A stretch of 64,000 nt of DNA from Tetracladium setigerum (taxonomy: Eukaryota > Ascomycota > Leotiomycetes > Helotiales). How positions within the stretch are numbered: position 1 is the first letter of the stretch; every line of letters begins with the position of its first letter. Made by a program: the position numbers and the translations under genes. The stretch spans positions 806,001-870,000 of the forward strand of contig PZJY01000005.1 of assembly GCA_031472005.1 (NCBI GenBank). Direction: 5' to 3'. Under the pieces are notes generated by a model, which worked only from the letters and a program-made list of their open reading frames with translations, did no database searches and was not told the origin of the DNA. Shown one piece after another: positions 52,003 to 62,049 of this stretch.

Positions 52003-53158
52003 GTGGCTTTGGGATTGACAGAGGGCGGTTGACATGATGTCCTTCACCAAACTGGTTTGGTATTTACTGTATTGGTGGGTGCGGATGCAAATCTTGCACA
52101 TTCCGCAGTTGGCCTGCTCTTGATACGCAAGTCTCGGTGGTTCTAAAGCAGGAAGTCATTCTATCACAAGCTTATTGACGATTCATATGATATTAGTGCG
52201 GTAAGTACCTTCTGAATGATTGATAATATGAATGCTAATTTGCTGTCAGATTGTTCCTCGAAGCTGGAACCAGTCCCCCTTTTCTTTCGAGGAAACTAGG
52301 CTTTTCAAAAAGGCGTCTTATTCACTCATCGCCGCGATGTTGCATATTGTCAGTCCTCAAAAATCAACTACCTAGCTCGTGACTACACTATATGAGCTAG
52401 TTTTATCCCCAATGAATATCAAAACGGCAGAATCCCCACAGAAGAGGGTCTAGATACACAAAAGCTTATTCTCAAAGCTTCCTCTCTGTTCAAGTACCCA
52501 GGCTGGCAAACGAAAATCGAAGGATGAAATTAGCGAAGCTAAAACAAAGCTAAGGTGCTCCAAGAATTAGTGCCTGAGCAAGTGTCCATACCAACCATTC
52601 GCGAGTGCGCTCAGTACTATTTTTGGGGTTTAAATTTTTGATTCTGTCCTATGACTAACTAGTTTGTGCCCCTTATGAATGATTGCTGCCAAAATTATAA
52701 ATGTGCTCCTTTAAAGAAGATTTTGCACACCCTCAGCGTCACTTCCTTCGTTTATTATGTTGTACAAAACTTACTTCCATATGTCAACCCTTTCCCTACG
52801 AATAATCAAGCTGCTGTATCAAGCCACTTGAATAGAGATTAATTAGCAAGACTAGATCCCATCAGCAATAGTATGTGAAAGGATATGGGGCTCATTTCTG
52901 TGCTTGTTGGCGCACTTCAGTTCACTCCTTTGGTGCAATATTAGACCCTCCAGGAATTATTATCTTCAACCCGGATGGCGTGTTGTCTCTGCGCTCCCGA
53001 CGATACGAGCTGCTGCCTCCATTGGCGTCTCCCTCTGTCTCTTCGGTCTCTTCGCGGCGATATCTTCGTCGAATATTTTTCAATCTCAATCTACCCTCTC
53101 GCTCGATGTGAACTGGGCCATAGAAGATCCTATTTTCGCCATTCTACATAACCTTTTG
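52003..53158. other. Intergenic
   Basis: About 1.15 kb, AT-rich, no supported gene. It holds the 3' region of the 2EXR gene. The plus ORFs at 52875-53320 overlap that gene's last exons antisense. Confidence 0.4.
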
Positions 53159-54747
53159 TTAGAATCTCTCTTGCTGGACCTTTTATTTCCGACAACAGGT
53201 ATGGTTGAAGAATTGATGTGGCTTGCTTCACTTACACGTTGGCAGTACAACTTGATACACATCTCCCTCTCAGTCTCAAATTGGACCTTAGGCAATGGCA
53301 GTTCTTCGCCTCCCTCATAATCACTGCGATGTAATTTGAATGCATCAAGTACATTCTCCGTAATAATTGATTGCCAAATTCCTGCTTCCAATTCACAATC
53401 CTTAGCCTCGACAAAACGTGGCTCCCACTTAGGGTCTTCCATGTTGAGAGTGAGAGTGCGAAGCGCCCAGAACTTGCTCAAGATGTGCAGATGGATATTG
53501 TCGATGGGGAGGTATTCGATATCTTGGGGAACAGGACCGCGGATCATGAGATTTTGAAGTTCCTTCCTGGTTTGGCGGTTGGCACGGACGGTGAATGGAG
53601 CGGCGTCAGATGGGTCAACGTGAGTAACTAGATTGAGTAGAGCTTCGAAGGAGGGAAGAAGGAGAGTGTCATATTTCCAAGAGAAGTATAGTGGTTTTCC
53701 TGTCACACCCAATGACATGCAATGTCAGTAGGTGTCTTTAATGTTTTGCCAAGGGAATTCAGGATCGAAGCAGGACGGGAATCAGTGTAGAAGTGCACGC
53801 ACCATGATAAAGTCCTGTAAAAGCAGCCGCAAAAGCAGGGACGTACTCGGCTAATGCAACAGCGCGAGATACCTTGCATGTCTGAAGAACACCTCTCAGC
53901 AAAGGAGGGAGAATCTTCGAATCAGTACGAATGTATTCAGCATGAGGGCGGAAGTCGCTTTTGGTTCCATGTCTGAAACTGTCTGGATTATACTCGGGCT
54001 TAAGTTCTATGACTCTCGGACCGGGCAGCGCAAAGAACCTAACACAGAGCCATCATATTAGCATTCTAGAGTTAATTTGAAGGTAAGACGAAAGAAAAAG
54101 GAGGAATAATGTGTGTGTTTGAGTTACCAGATCAACTCCTTAATCTTATCATCCAAAGCAGAGTAGTAATGAAAGTACGCCAACTTTGCCAGTTTTTTGC
54201 CGTCAAAACTAAATGGCTTTGGGCCCAGATTTGCTTGGCGGAGGTGATATGGTACGGATTGAGACGCAGGATAGGTAAATGGCGCTGGAGTGATGTAGTC
54301 GATCGGTGAGTGGACGTATTGAGGGAACAGTTCAGACTGTGGCAGAGACTGGGAGGTTTGATGCTTAGGGATGGAGGAAGGAAGCTGCATGTTGGGAATT
54401 TCTCTCTGTGTAACATAACCATTAACACTCTTCAAACGAACAAGCTTGTTCTCAAAGGTTTGCCCCTCGCTGCTTGAAGTTGGAGACTTCAGAGAAGAAG
54501 CCCTGGCACCTCGAGGACTACCTTCGCCAGCCATGCTGTTGTCACGGTCCTGCAAATGTGGAACCACAGTCTCATCCCCAGATGATTCTGGCTCTGGACT
54601 TGGAGAGAGCAATACCCGAACTCTGGCGCCTCCTTCTTCTCCATCAGACATGTAGGTATCATTATCCAACTCGGGCGAGGGACTCTTAGGGCTGAAGTTG
54701 CTGGTGCCTTCAATTCCGTCTTTGGACTGGGATGAGTCTTGGCCCAT
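53159..54747 (-). CDS. 2EXR-domain protein
   Basis: 446 residues in four exons: 54747-54128, 54038-53803, 53699-53236, 53179-53159; all phases agree. The Ser/Glu-rich N-terminus (about 120 residues) is disordered. The 2EXR region follows: YYSALDDKIKELIWFFALPG with PRVIELKP across the first splice, LRGVLQTCKVSRAVALAEY, then KPLYFSWKYDTLLLPSFEAL and IRGPVPQDIEYLPIDN. The short last exon (VQQERF) is one option; without that splice the frame ends at 53086. The 2EXR family is common in Leotiomycetes and other ascomycetes with unknown function. Confidence 0.75.
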
Positions 54748-55449
54748 CTTTGCGATGCAGAAAGGTGCGATGTGGCAAAGCTATTTCAAGCTTGGGTTAT
54801 TGTCTGTTGAGAGCTTGTCTTTTTGGAATCCGAGGGCGCAAACAAATGGGAAGAGATAGCAATGAGAAAGGGAGGGGAGAGAAGTCGGGTGTTTTGGAGG
54901 TGGGAAGTGTTTTGTTTTTGATTATGCGAGGCGCGAGGTGAAGGTGACTTGTTCGCGATTATTGATGTGCACTCACTAAACGAACCAACACGTTAGAAGT
55001 TCGACGTTCGATAAGGGAGAGGTGCAGCTTCTGTTGTTTGATCCCTTGCGCCTATTACCTAGTCTCATTGTTTTCTTGAAACATAAAGAAATCAGTGAAA
55101 TAGTATGGGTAGGAAAGCACGGGAGGCAATATTGGAGACAGAAAGACGAAATCATTTCACTTAGTAAGATCCACGATTGTTATTGGCCTCGAGCCAAGGT
55201 GTTTGAGAAGGAATCATTAATTAATTGCGAGAACGCAATTAATTTGCGTTTCTGCTAACATGAGACCTCTGATTGCTTTATCCACTCAATCTTCTTCTTC
55301 TTCGTCTAGGAACCCTGGATGATCCTCCTGGGTTAAACTGCCAACTTATCAACTGACTTATCAACTGACTTATCAATCTATGCTTGAGTTAGTCCAAACA
55401 TTTCAGAAAAACACCGTAGAAAGGAGGAATTACTTACTTCGATGAATAG
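54748..55449. other. Intergenic
   Basis: Promoter of the 2EXR gene and 3' region of the next minus-strand gene. A direct repeat of CAACTGACTTATCAA occurs near 55350-55375. No gene. Confidence 0.4.
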
Positions 55450-56139
55450 CTAGTTCAAACCATGCTGGTGAGCAAGAAGAGCCTTACGGATCGCCAAGTC
55501 CAACATAGCATCATCGTCCTCATATTCAAACTCCTCATTACCAACCCTCTCCTTCTTCTGCATCTCTCTTTGCTGCTCCAATTTAAGGCGTCTGGCTCTT
55601 TCCTCCTTCTTCTTAACTCTCTTCTCCATCGCCTCTTGCCTCATCCGATTTTCCTTCGCTACCTCATCCTTCGTTCTAATCGCCGGAACACAAGCGTAAT
55701 CGTCATCTCCTCCTCCATCGCCATAGTACAAATCCCGTGTCCAATCAACCGGGACCTTTCGGTTGTTCAGATCAGTCGAGTCGGCGTAGGGCTCATGGTC
55801 GCATGGGTCGTCGTATCTAAATTCGGCGTAGGGGTTGTAGGAGAGCGCCTTGCTGGCCTTGCGTCGATGAGAGACGGGGTGAGCTGGGTCGATGTTGGAT
55901 GGTTTGCCGGGACGAAGTTCTCCCCAGTAAGGTCGAGTCATTTGGTCCTGGACGAAGCGGGAAAGCTTTTTGGGGGTGATTTTGTTACCTTCCATTTTGA
56001 GATGGCAATGGATTTGGTTGTCGTTGATCACGAGTGTTGGGGAGGGAAGTCGGTTGAAAGGAGCCGTCGATGTATACCTAATGAGGTGGGGCGCGGCATT
56101 CTCGCTGGAGGAGGATCGAGAACTTGCATTACTATTCAC
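55450..56139 (-). CDS. Hypothetical charged protein, 5' end uncertain
   Basis: Open frame of about 229 codons ending AIRKALLAHQHGLN. The frame begins at a GTG; the first ATG is at HLKMEGNK (about codon 49), so the true start is either there or in an unseen upstream exon. Features: KITPKKLSRFVQDQM, PYWGELRPGKPSNIDPAHPV, a YNPYAEFRYDD acidic patch, and a long charged helix (KRVKKKEERARRLKLEQQRE) likely coiled coil. No family recognised; regular codon use and a structured C-terminus suggest a real gene. Confidence 0.55.
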   Translation of the reverse strand: MNSNASSRSSSSENAAPHLIRYTSTAPFNRLPSPTLVINDNQIHCHLKMEGNKITPKKLSRFVQDQMTRPYWGELRPGKPSNIDPAHPVSHRRKASKALSYNPYAEFRYDDPCDHEPYADSTDLNNRKVPVDWTRDLYYGDGGGDDDYACVPAIRTKDEVAKENRMRQEAMEKRVKKKEERARRLKLEQQREMQKKERVGNEEFEYEDDDAMLDLAIRKALLAHQHGLN

Positions 56140-57205
56140 CTTTTGACCACATTCTAAACTTTACTTTTTTGTAATCGTTCTTCTAATGTAGAGGAAGACG
56201 TTGACATCTTGGAATCCGATTGAATTAAATATCAACCCTCTGCCACAACCTTTCTCAAGGTTGCTAGGAATGAATCGCCTTCTGGAAGTAATAAGAAAGC
56301 AATCTTCTGAGTCAACTCCCCCTCCCACCTCTCTTTGCAAGTTCTTCACGACCAAGACAACAAACTAACAGATTTCGAAACAGCTGCGAAGTGGCAAAGG
56401 CCAAAGCGTCTTTGTATCGATCTTTACAGCCGACGAAATGGTAGTGGCCGAAGGATCTTTTTTTTACTATCACCATACGAGGTACGATAGATTGAAGGTC
56501 TCGTAATCTCGATTGGAAAGCAGATTCTCAAACCTCTCTTGCCTGTTGTCCGTTGCAGCGACCCGGGGAAGCTCATCACCGAAGCTTCCACTCTATTTCC
56601 ACAGACTCCCTCCGAAGAGCATCAGTAATTGCTTTCAGGCGACGAATTTTCTCACGACGACGAGAATTGTCGATGGAATTCAGGCGATGAGAGCTCACAA
56701 CATGAACGTATTCAATTTGTTACAATCATATCTGTCAATGGCACCTCAAAGTAAACCCGCTTCAGACTCGGCATGCTTGCGACAAATTCGACCACGGCAA
56801 TGGTATAGTGGATTCCACGGATGTTAAAAATTTCGATATTGGATTGGACTTGTTTACGGTTGAGGGCCGATTCCGCTGTTGAGGTCGAATTTCTGGACCT
56901 GGAAGCTCGTTGAAGGCCTACTGGTCTTGGGCTGACGTTCTTCATCTAAAGAAAGGGATGGAAAAGCTTGCAAAAAAAAAAATCTTTGGCTTGGTCAAAG
57001 AAGGGAGTGAAGCTCGTTGAAGGCCCGTTGGTTCTGGGTTGGCTTTCGGAATTTAAAGAACAGGGTTGAAGTTCTCGCTGGAGACCCGTTGGTCTTGGGT
57101 TGGCGTTCGGAATTCAAACAAGGGGATTGATATGGGGGTATATAAGCTGGTTTCAACCCCCTCCCCATCTAAATTCCGAACGCTGTAGAGAATATCGGCG
57201 TGGAA
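56140..57205. other. Unassigned, with short degenerate repeats
   Basis: Three diverged units starting near 56902, 57012 and 57068 share GAAGCTCG(TT/C)GAAGGCC..GTTGGTCTTGGGTTGGCGTTCGGAATT. A minus ORF at 56712-56945 (ATG-initiated) ends MPSLKRVYFEVPLTDMIVTN and could be a relic of an F-box/2EXR-type protein. Nothing firmer. Confidence 0.4.
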
Positions 57206-57799
57206 TCAAAACAAATAGGTCGTCCACCGAGAGACTCTGAAAATAAAAGCAAGTTTCTTCCAATTACTATGTTTCGGGATTTTCTGCAGACCGCCAACAT
57301 CGAAGGGACTCGTACAGTGAAGGCTCTGCAAAGGAAGCCGGTGAAAAGAAGGCGCAGATGTCGCTGGGGAGGCTGATTGTCCGGGGAGCGGTGACCTTCC
57401 TTGATTTTCTATCCCCGGAAGCTTCAGAGGCCCAACGACCATATCAGGTTGCATAACTCTGCCAAGAAAACAAAATCAGCAGTTGGGCATATTGAAGGGC
57501 AGGCAGGTATCAGTATCCATCAATACTGTTGGACCTAGATCGTCAAGTGATATACTTGCCAGGCACTTACCAGTTGAGCGTCTGTTCAGATCTTCCATAA
57601 CAGGGAGTTCTTGCAACTTGATGTCCTGGACTGCCAAATTCACAATTTCTGTCCATGATCAGATGGCTCTGGGAATATCACAGCGCTCCTTGCCAACAAT
57701 CTCATCTTCGGTTACCGCAACGGGCAATGCAGGTGAGGCTACTGTATTGGGAACCGCCTCAGTAGTCTCTGGTTGTGGAGATGTTGACACTTTTCGGCC

Positions 57800-58211
57800 C
57801 TAGATCGTCTTCTCACTTGGCTTCGTCTGAGAGGCTTTCTTCTTCGTCGCGGATCTGCTCTTTGAAGCCATTTCCATACTTTTAAGGTACGATTGGGAGG
57901 CCTTATACACAAGATATGTTAGTGACTTGAAGCAACGCATAAGCTTGGGTGAAGTTGAGAGGGTAGAAAGCTGCATGCATCTTCTTTGGAGGCAAAGAGG
58001 GCTAATATATACAGAAGAGGAGGAAACGATGCATACATACCTGGAGATCTTTCGCATACGCTTTTGAGGTTGAATGGTTTGCCTGACAGATAGGTGAACT
58101 CTTTCTCTTTGTGGGAGACGAGTTGGCTTTTTTACTTGTTGTGAAGAAAGTCGAGGGTGAAAGATAAAAGCCGGGAGGGAAGAGGGTGAAGTGCGGCCGC
58201 CGGCAAAACAT
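57800..58211 (-). CDS. Small basic protein, possibly the start of a decayed larger gene
   Basis: 90 residues from exons 58211-58041 (57 codons, MFCRRPHFTLFPPG.., KKANSSPTKRKSSPI) and 57901-57800; intron 57902-58040 (GTATGT..ATAAG). Rich in Lys/Ser (SKSRSATKKKASQTKPSEK), stop TAG at 57800-57802. The same frame stays open beyond that stop for 56 codons to a TGA, then 35 more to a GTAAGT donor, in protein-like sequence (VSTSPQPETTEAVPNT, WTEIVNLAVQDIKLQEL). Function unknown. Confidence 0.4.
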
Positions 58212-58704
58212 CGGAGCTTGTCAATAATATATCCTCACGTCAACTTCGCGTCGACGACCTCACCAACCTCCTGTCAACAACCTTACCAACTTTAATCCCG
58301 CCAGCAATAGGACTACCAGAAAAATTTCATTCCTTTGCGCCATCAAAGCACATAATGCTATCATCCTCTTCAAAGTCTTTTTCTGCTTTATCTCGCCTCT
58401 TCAGCATCTTCAAGCGATCTCTGCACCCAAGCAGATTCTTCAAAGCTGATCAAAGGCGAAGAAACCCCTGTCAAGCCATCAAGCATCAATTCCCCTCGCG
58501 ATCCTTATTGAGAGCAAGCAGTTTGCCTCTTCAACCCTTTGGCAGACTGTGCTACCTCAGGCAATGTCTGCTATCGAAGAAATATTCAAGGAAGACTTCC
58601 CGACACAAAGTGAGCGGTGCTTAAATATTCCATCTAAAGCCCATGCCCCCATCTACCTTCTTAGAACTTGAAATTTCTAACTGTCTTGTGAAGTCTCTCA
58701 AGAA

Positions 58705-59390
58705 ATGGTACATACGTCCAACAGCAAATCCACTGAACCAACCCGGACCTTCCACGGATTCATGAATCTTCCCCCGAGCTTCGCATGCGAATCTGGAAGC
58801 TCGCAATCCCTGCGCACAGATATATCAAGATCGTTAGGAGAAACTTTCTCTGGAAATTGATGACGACCGAACCCAGAAGATGGCGTGAGAGCTTCAAGAC
58901 AACGCATAGAAGCCAACAAGGAGTACCTGCGCTTTTCCACGTATGTTCCGAATCCCGCAGAATTGCCCAGAAAAGATTTCAGCGTTTTTCTTTGGAAGGA
59001 GACATCTTTGGTGGTCAGATGGTATACATTGACTATAGAACCGATATTTTGTACTTTTCCAGTGTTGCAACCTTCGAGTCGGTAATGTGGGCCGTTCTGG
59101 CACAAAGAGCCTCGAGGGTAGCCATCACAAGCCAAGTTCAAATGTTGGTCTTGAAGGGACACCCAGACTCAGATACATATCTTTGGCTAGCTCAGCTCCG
59201 CAAATTGAGCTTCGTTGTCTTAGAAGCGCAAGGTGATGATCGGCCAAGGAAAAAACTGAAAAAGGCTTGGTCCATATTACACGCAGACAGAAAGTGCCCT
59301 CATGTTGTATACATACAGGCTTCAGACATGAAATACTTGCTACTACCATATGATGTAAGAAGCCCCCCGCCCACAGCCGGAGTGCTATGA
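58705..59390 (+). CDS. 2EXR-domain protein, frameshifted
   Basis: ATG 58705 opens MVHTSNSKSTEPTRTFHGF, then MNLPPE would continue as LRMRIWKLAIPAHRYIKIV, the 2EXR entry motif, but a C5 run (58771-58775) is one base short and shifts the frame. The rest is intact in the next frame: LFHVCSESRRIAQKRFQRF, MVYIDYRTDILYFSSVATFE, QAQGD-type linker, stop 59390. With six C the protein would be about 228 residues. Function unknown. The minus ORF over this interval is an antisense image. Confidence 0.72.
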
Positions 59391-59962
59391 TTTGGAGGTC
59401 TTCCATCTGACAGTTTCAGGATATTAAATGGGCGACGCACAAGAGCCTCAAGAGGACGCTCGTCCATGTAGTTCCAACAGGAAAGCCCAAGATAGCGGAC
59501 CAGCTATTGAATAACCTGCGTAGCTTGTCTATCTTCTAGAGAATATGTAGTAAGACAGAATCCACATCTCCAAATGGAAACAAAATTAACCGCCAGTCCA
59601 GCTGTTCAATAGGTATCAAACTCCCAAATTAGCCACGAGGGAGTGCGGCTTGCTCCAATTAGCGAAGTTCAAAATCTCGGTGTTCAAGGGCTTGCGATTT
59701 GCGGTTTGCGGTTTGCGGTTTGCGGTTTGGTGTTGATTCTGTGTTTTGATTTACGAAAATCCCTCAAAAAAGGACTGTTGATTTCTACCATAGAGGGGTT
59801 CTGGGCTGCCTCTACTCCTTCGTTGAAAGTTTTCTGGGACCCATCGCCCTAAAGCTGGGAGGTTCGTTTCCAGATCATCTCTACTCCAATATACAAATTC
59901 CGGCGGCGTGCTTGTCCGTGGCTGTGATACAAGATGCCGTGTGACCTCCAGCGCTCTCGCTC
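59391..59962. other. Intergenic with (TTTGCGG)n microsatellite
   Basis: Convergent 3' ends of two 2EXR genes. A heptamer TTTGCGG repeats about five times near 59695-59730. The minus ORF at 59751-60002 is an alternative-frame continuation past the next gene's stop. No gene supported. Confidence 0.5.
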
Positions 59963-60981
59963 TCAAACTTTGCCATTTCGACCAGTGTCGCGTCCAAAAC
60001 ATCCCAAGGGGACTTTTTCCAGCTGAAATTCAGGCGTGTACGTGTGGTTCTCTCTTCTGTAGATGAGCCTCAGCTCACATAAATTCTGGAAAGTAATTGC
60101 AGCCATGGAGACCTGGCGCCACGAAGGATACCCGTGAAGCGAATCTTCCCCCCAGAAGTTGACTTCCTTGTCATTTACCAACAATGCTAGAGTCCGCACG
60201 TCGTTTCTGTCATACTCATCATATGTCATCCGTTCCACATCGTAAGTCGATTGAAGGAAGGAGAACATTGAGCCAGTCCGGCTCATAAAGAGAACATCCT
60301 TTTCTTTATTGAAGTAGATTGGACTGCGCAGTTGTGCATGGAATTTGAGTTCATAGAATCTTTGTGCTTCTGCTCGTGACTCTGGGTGGGTTTAGTGCCT
60401 TTCTTATTTTGTATAAGTTCTGGCTTGTTCTGAAGCCGGGGTCCTCAAATGTAACTGAAAAAGACCTAAATTGGAAATGGAAGTTGTATACTTCGTCATC
60501 ACATACCTGAACAAGCTGAGAAGAGAGATGGTGGTCCAATCTGTGCACGGCATCGAAAACCCCTGCCAGCGTCCTCAAATTCATCGTCTGGTTCAATTGG
60601 AATGATACGTGATCCGATCGACTGTGCTGCTATCCGCCATATGTATGCTCTTATTTCCATAGGCAATCGTGGAAAGAGTTTAAAGTCTGGCAGTTGCTCG
60701 CCAATTGATGAAGTGGCAGCCAACGAAGATAGTGGGGTGGTGGAAGACGATGTCGAGGAGGATGAGGAGGACACGGAAGATGGACTGCCAGCGCCAGCCT
60801 GTTGGGCGGCAATGATACTGGTATACAGTTTGTGTTCGACCTCATATTCAAACAGTTGCTGGATTTGGCAACACGGGGATGTTTGCGGGGTAGCAGAGAG
60901 GCATGGGACGCCAGCGCGATGTCTCGAGGACGGGGTAATGGCGCTGGCGACTAGATGTATGGCTTCTTGTAGGGAATCCAT
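59963..60981 (-). CDS. 2EXR-domain protein
   Basis: 297 residues from ATG 60981 (MDSLQEAIHLVASAI): exon 1 60981-60507, exon 2 60381-59963; intron 60382-60506 (GTATGT..CCCAG) is phase 1 and makes the signature FSACSESRAEAQRFYELKF. Upstream of it: FKLFPRLPMEIRAYIWRIAAQ (the 2EXR start) and IPIEPDDEFED. Then PIYFNKEKDVLFMSRTGSMF and a C-terminus ending GRDTGRNGKV. The frame is open 19 codons upstream of the ATG but begins with TTG. A Ser-rich insert precedes the domain. Function unknown. Third 2EXR gene within 8 kb. Confidence 0.75.
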
Positions 60982-62049
60982 TATTGCTGGGCACTTGGGG
61001 TAGTATGAGCAAGAAGAGCAAGGGATTTCATATGACAAGGTCGGTCGAAGAGTAGTGGGGTAGGATTTATGAGATCTGGTTGACTTAGATCAAATGGGAG
61101 AGGAAGTCGTGGTCGAAAGGAGGTCGCATGTCGGGGACCTAGACAGGGCACGTGATTTTCAGCCACCGAATATTACGGGTAAATACCTACCCAGCAAGCA
61201 GTGTCTTCTCTAATTTCGTCTTCGTTCTCGTCTATCTCCTTCTCATTCCGTATTCTCCTTCAAACCCACGAGATGCAGTCGTCTGGGGCCAGGGCTATAT
61301 GTGTATCAGCGGCAAGGGTGTCTCATCGGCCGAGGGTCAGATGGTAAAGTACAGCACGGCATTGTCACAGCCAAGAATACCGAGGCATCTTGTGGTCAAT
61401 ATCTAACTCCTCATCTGGCATTTCAAGTACACAACGGCATCACTAGAATTCGGGTCAACAAGGAGAACCGATGCTGCTGTTGATATTTCCTCATACCTCC
61501 GAACTCCCTCCCTGAGTTGAGTTCGCCTTAATTTCCTACAAGAGACTAGCGCAGTATTAGTCAGAAAACTTACTCCCAACTGCTTTCCCCCTTCAAACCA
61601 ATTTCACAAGTGTCGAATGTCCTACAATACTTTATTTGTGAAGATAATGATATGAATAACCGGTTCTCGATTTTAGAGGAGCTTTGTATAGCTGACTGTA
61701 GCGGACGGGTAGTGACCTCAACTTTAGAACCAAAAGTAAGGTAGGTGGAGAGAAACTTTGGATCTCCAGACTCTCTTCTCTCACTCCTCAATCGACCGCG
61801 AGACCGAGATTTGTTATGGTCAGTCTTGCATTCCATGTCAATGTGTTGAGCTCTTAACATACTACTTAAAGTTAAAATGAAAGAAATATTCCCTTGATCA
61901 TCCTGTTTGCGCGTCATTTTATTTCACTTTAAACAACCAACGTTCACCTAGATACTCAACTGCACCAAACAAAACACACTCTCCAAACGGTCAAAGCAAA
62001 CAACCAAAAGCACACGACACAACATCCAATCCAATTCAATTCAATCCGA
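60982..62049. other. Intergenic, one doubtful ORF
   Basis: Promoter side of the 2EXR gene and 3' flank of the terminal gene. A minus ATG-initiated ORF (61570-61917, 115 codons) has Ser/Arg-rich sequence and no motif; I do not support it as a gene. The CACGTG at 61150 lies about 170 bp upstream of the 2EXR ATG. Confidence 0.35.

Noticed and set aside
58698..59162. 154-codon minus ORF
   Set aside because: Antisense to the 2EXR gene, which has recognisable motifs on the plus strand.
59695..59730. Telomere-like repeat
   Set aside because: TTTGCGG is not the fungal TTAGGG telomere unit and is only about five copies long.
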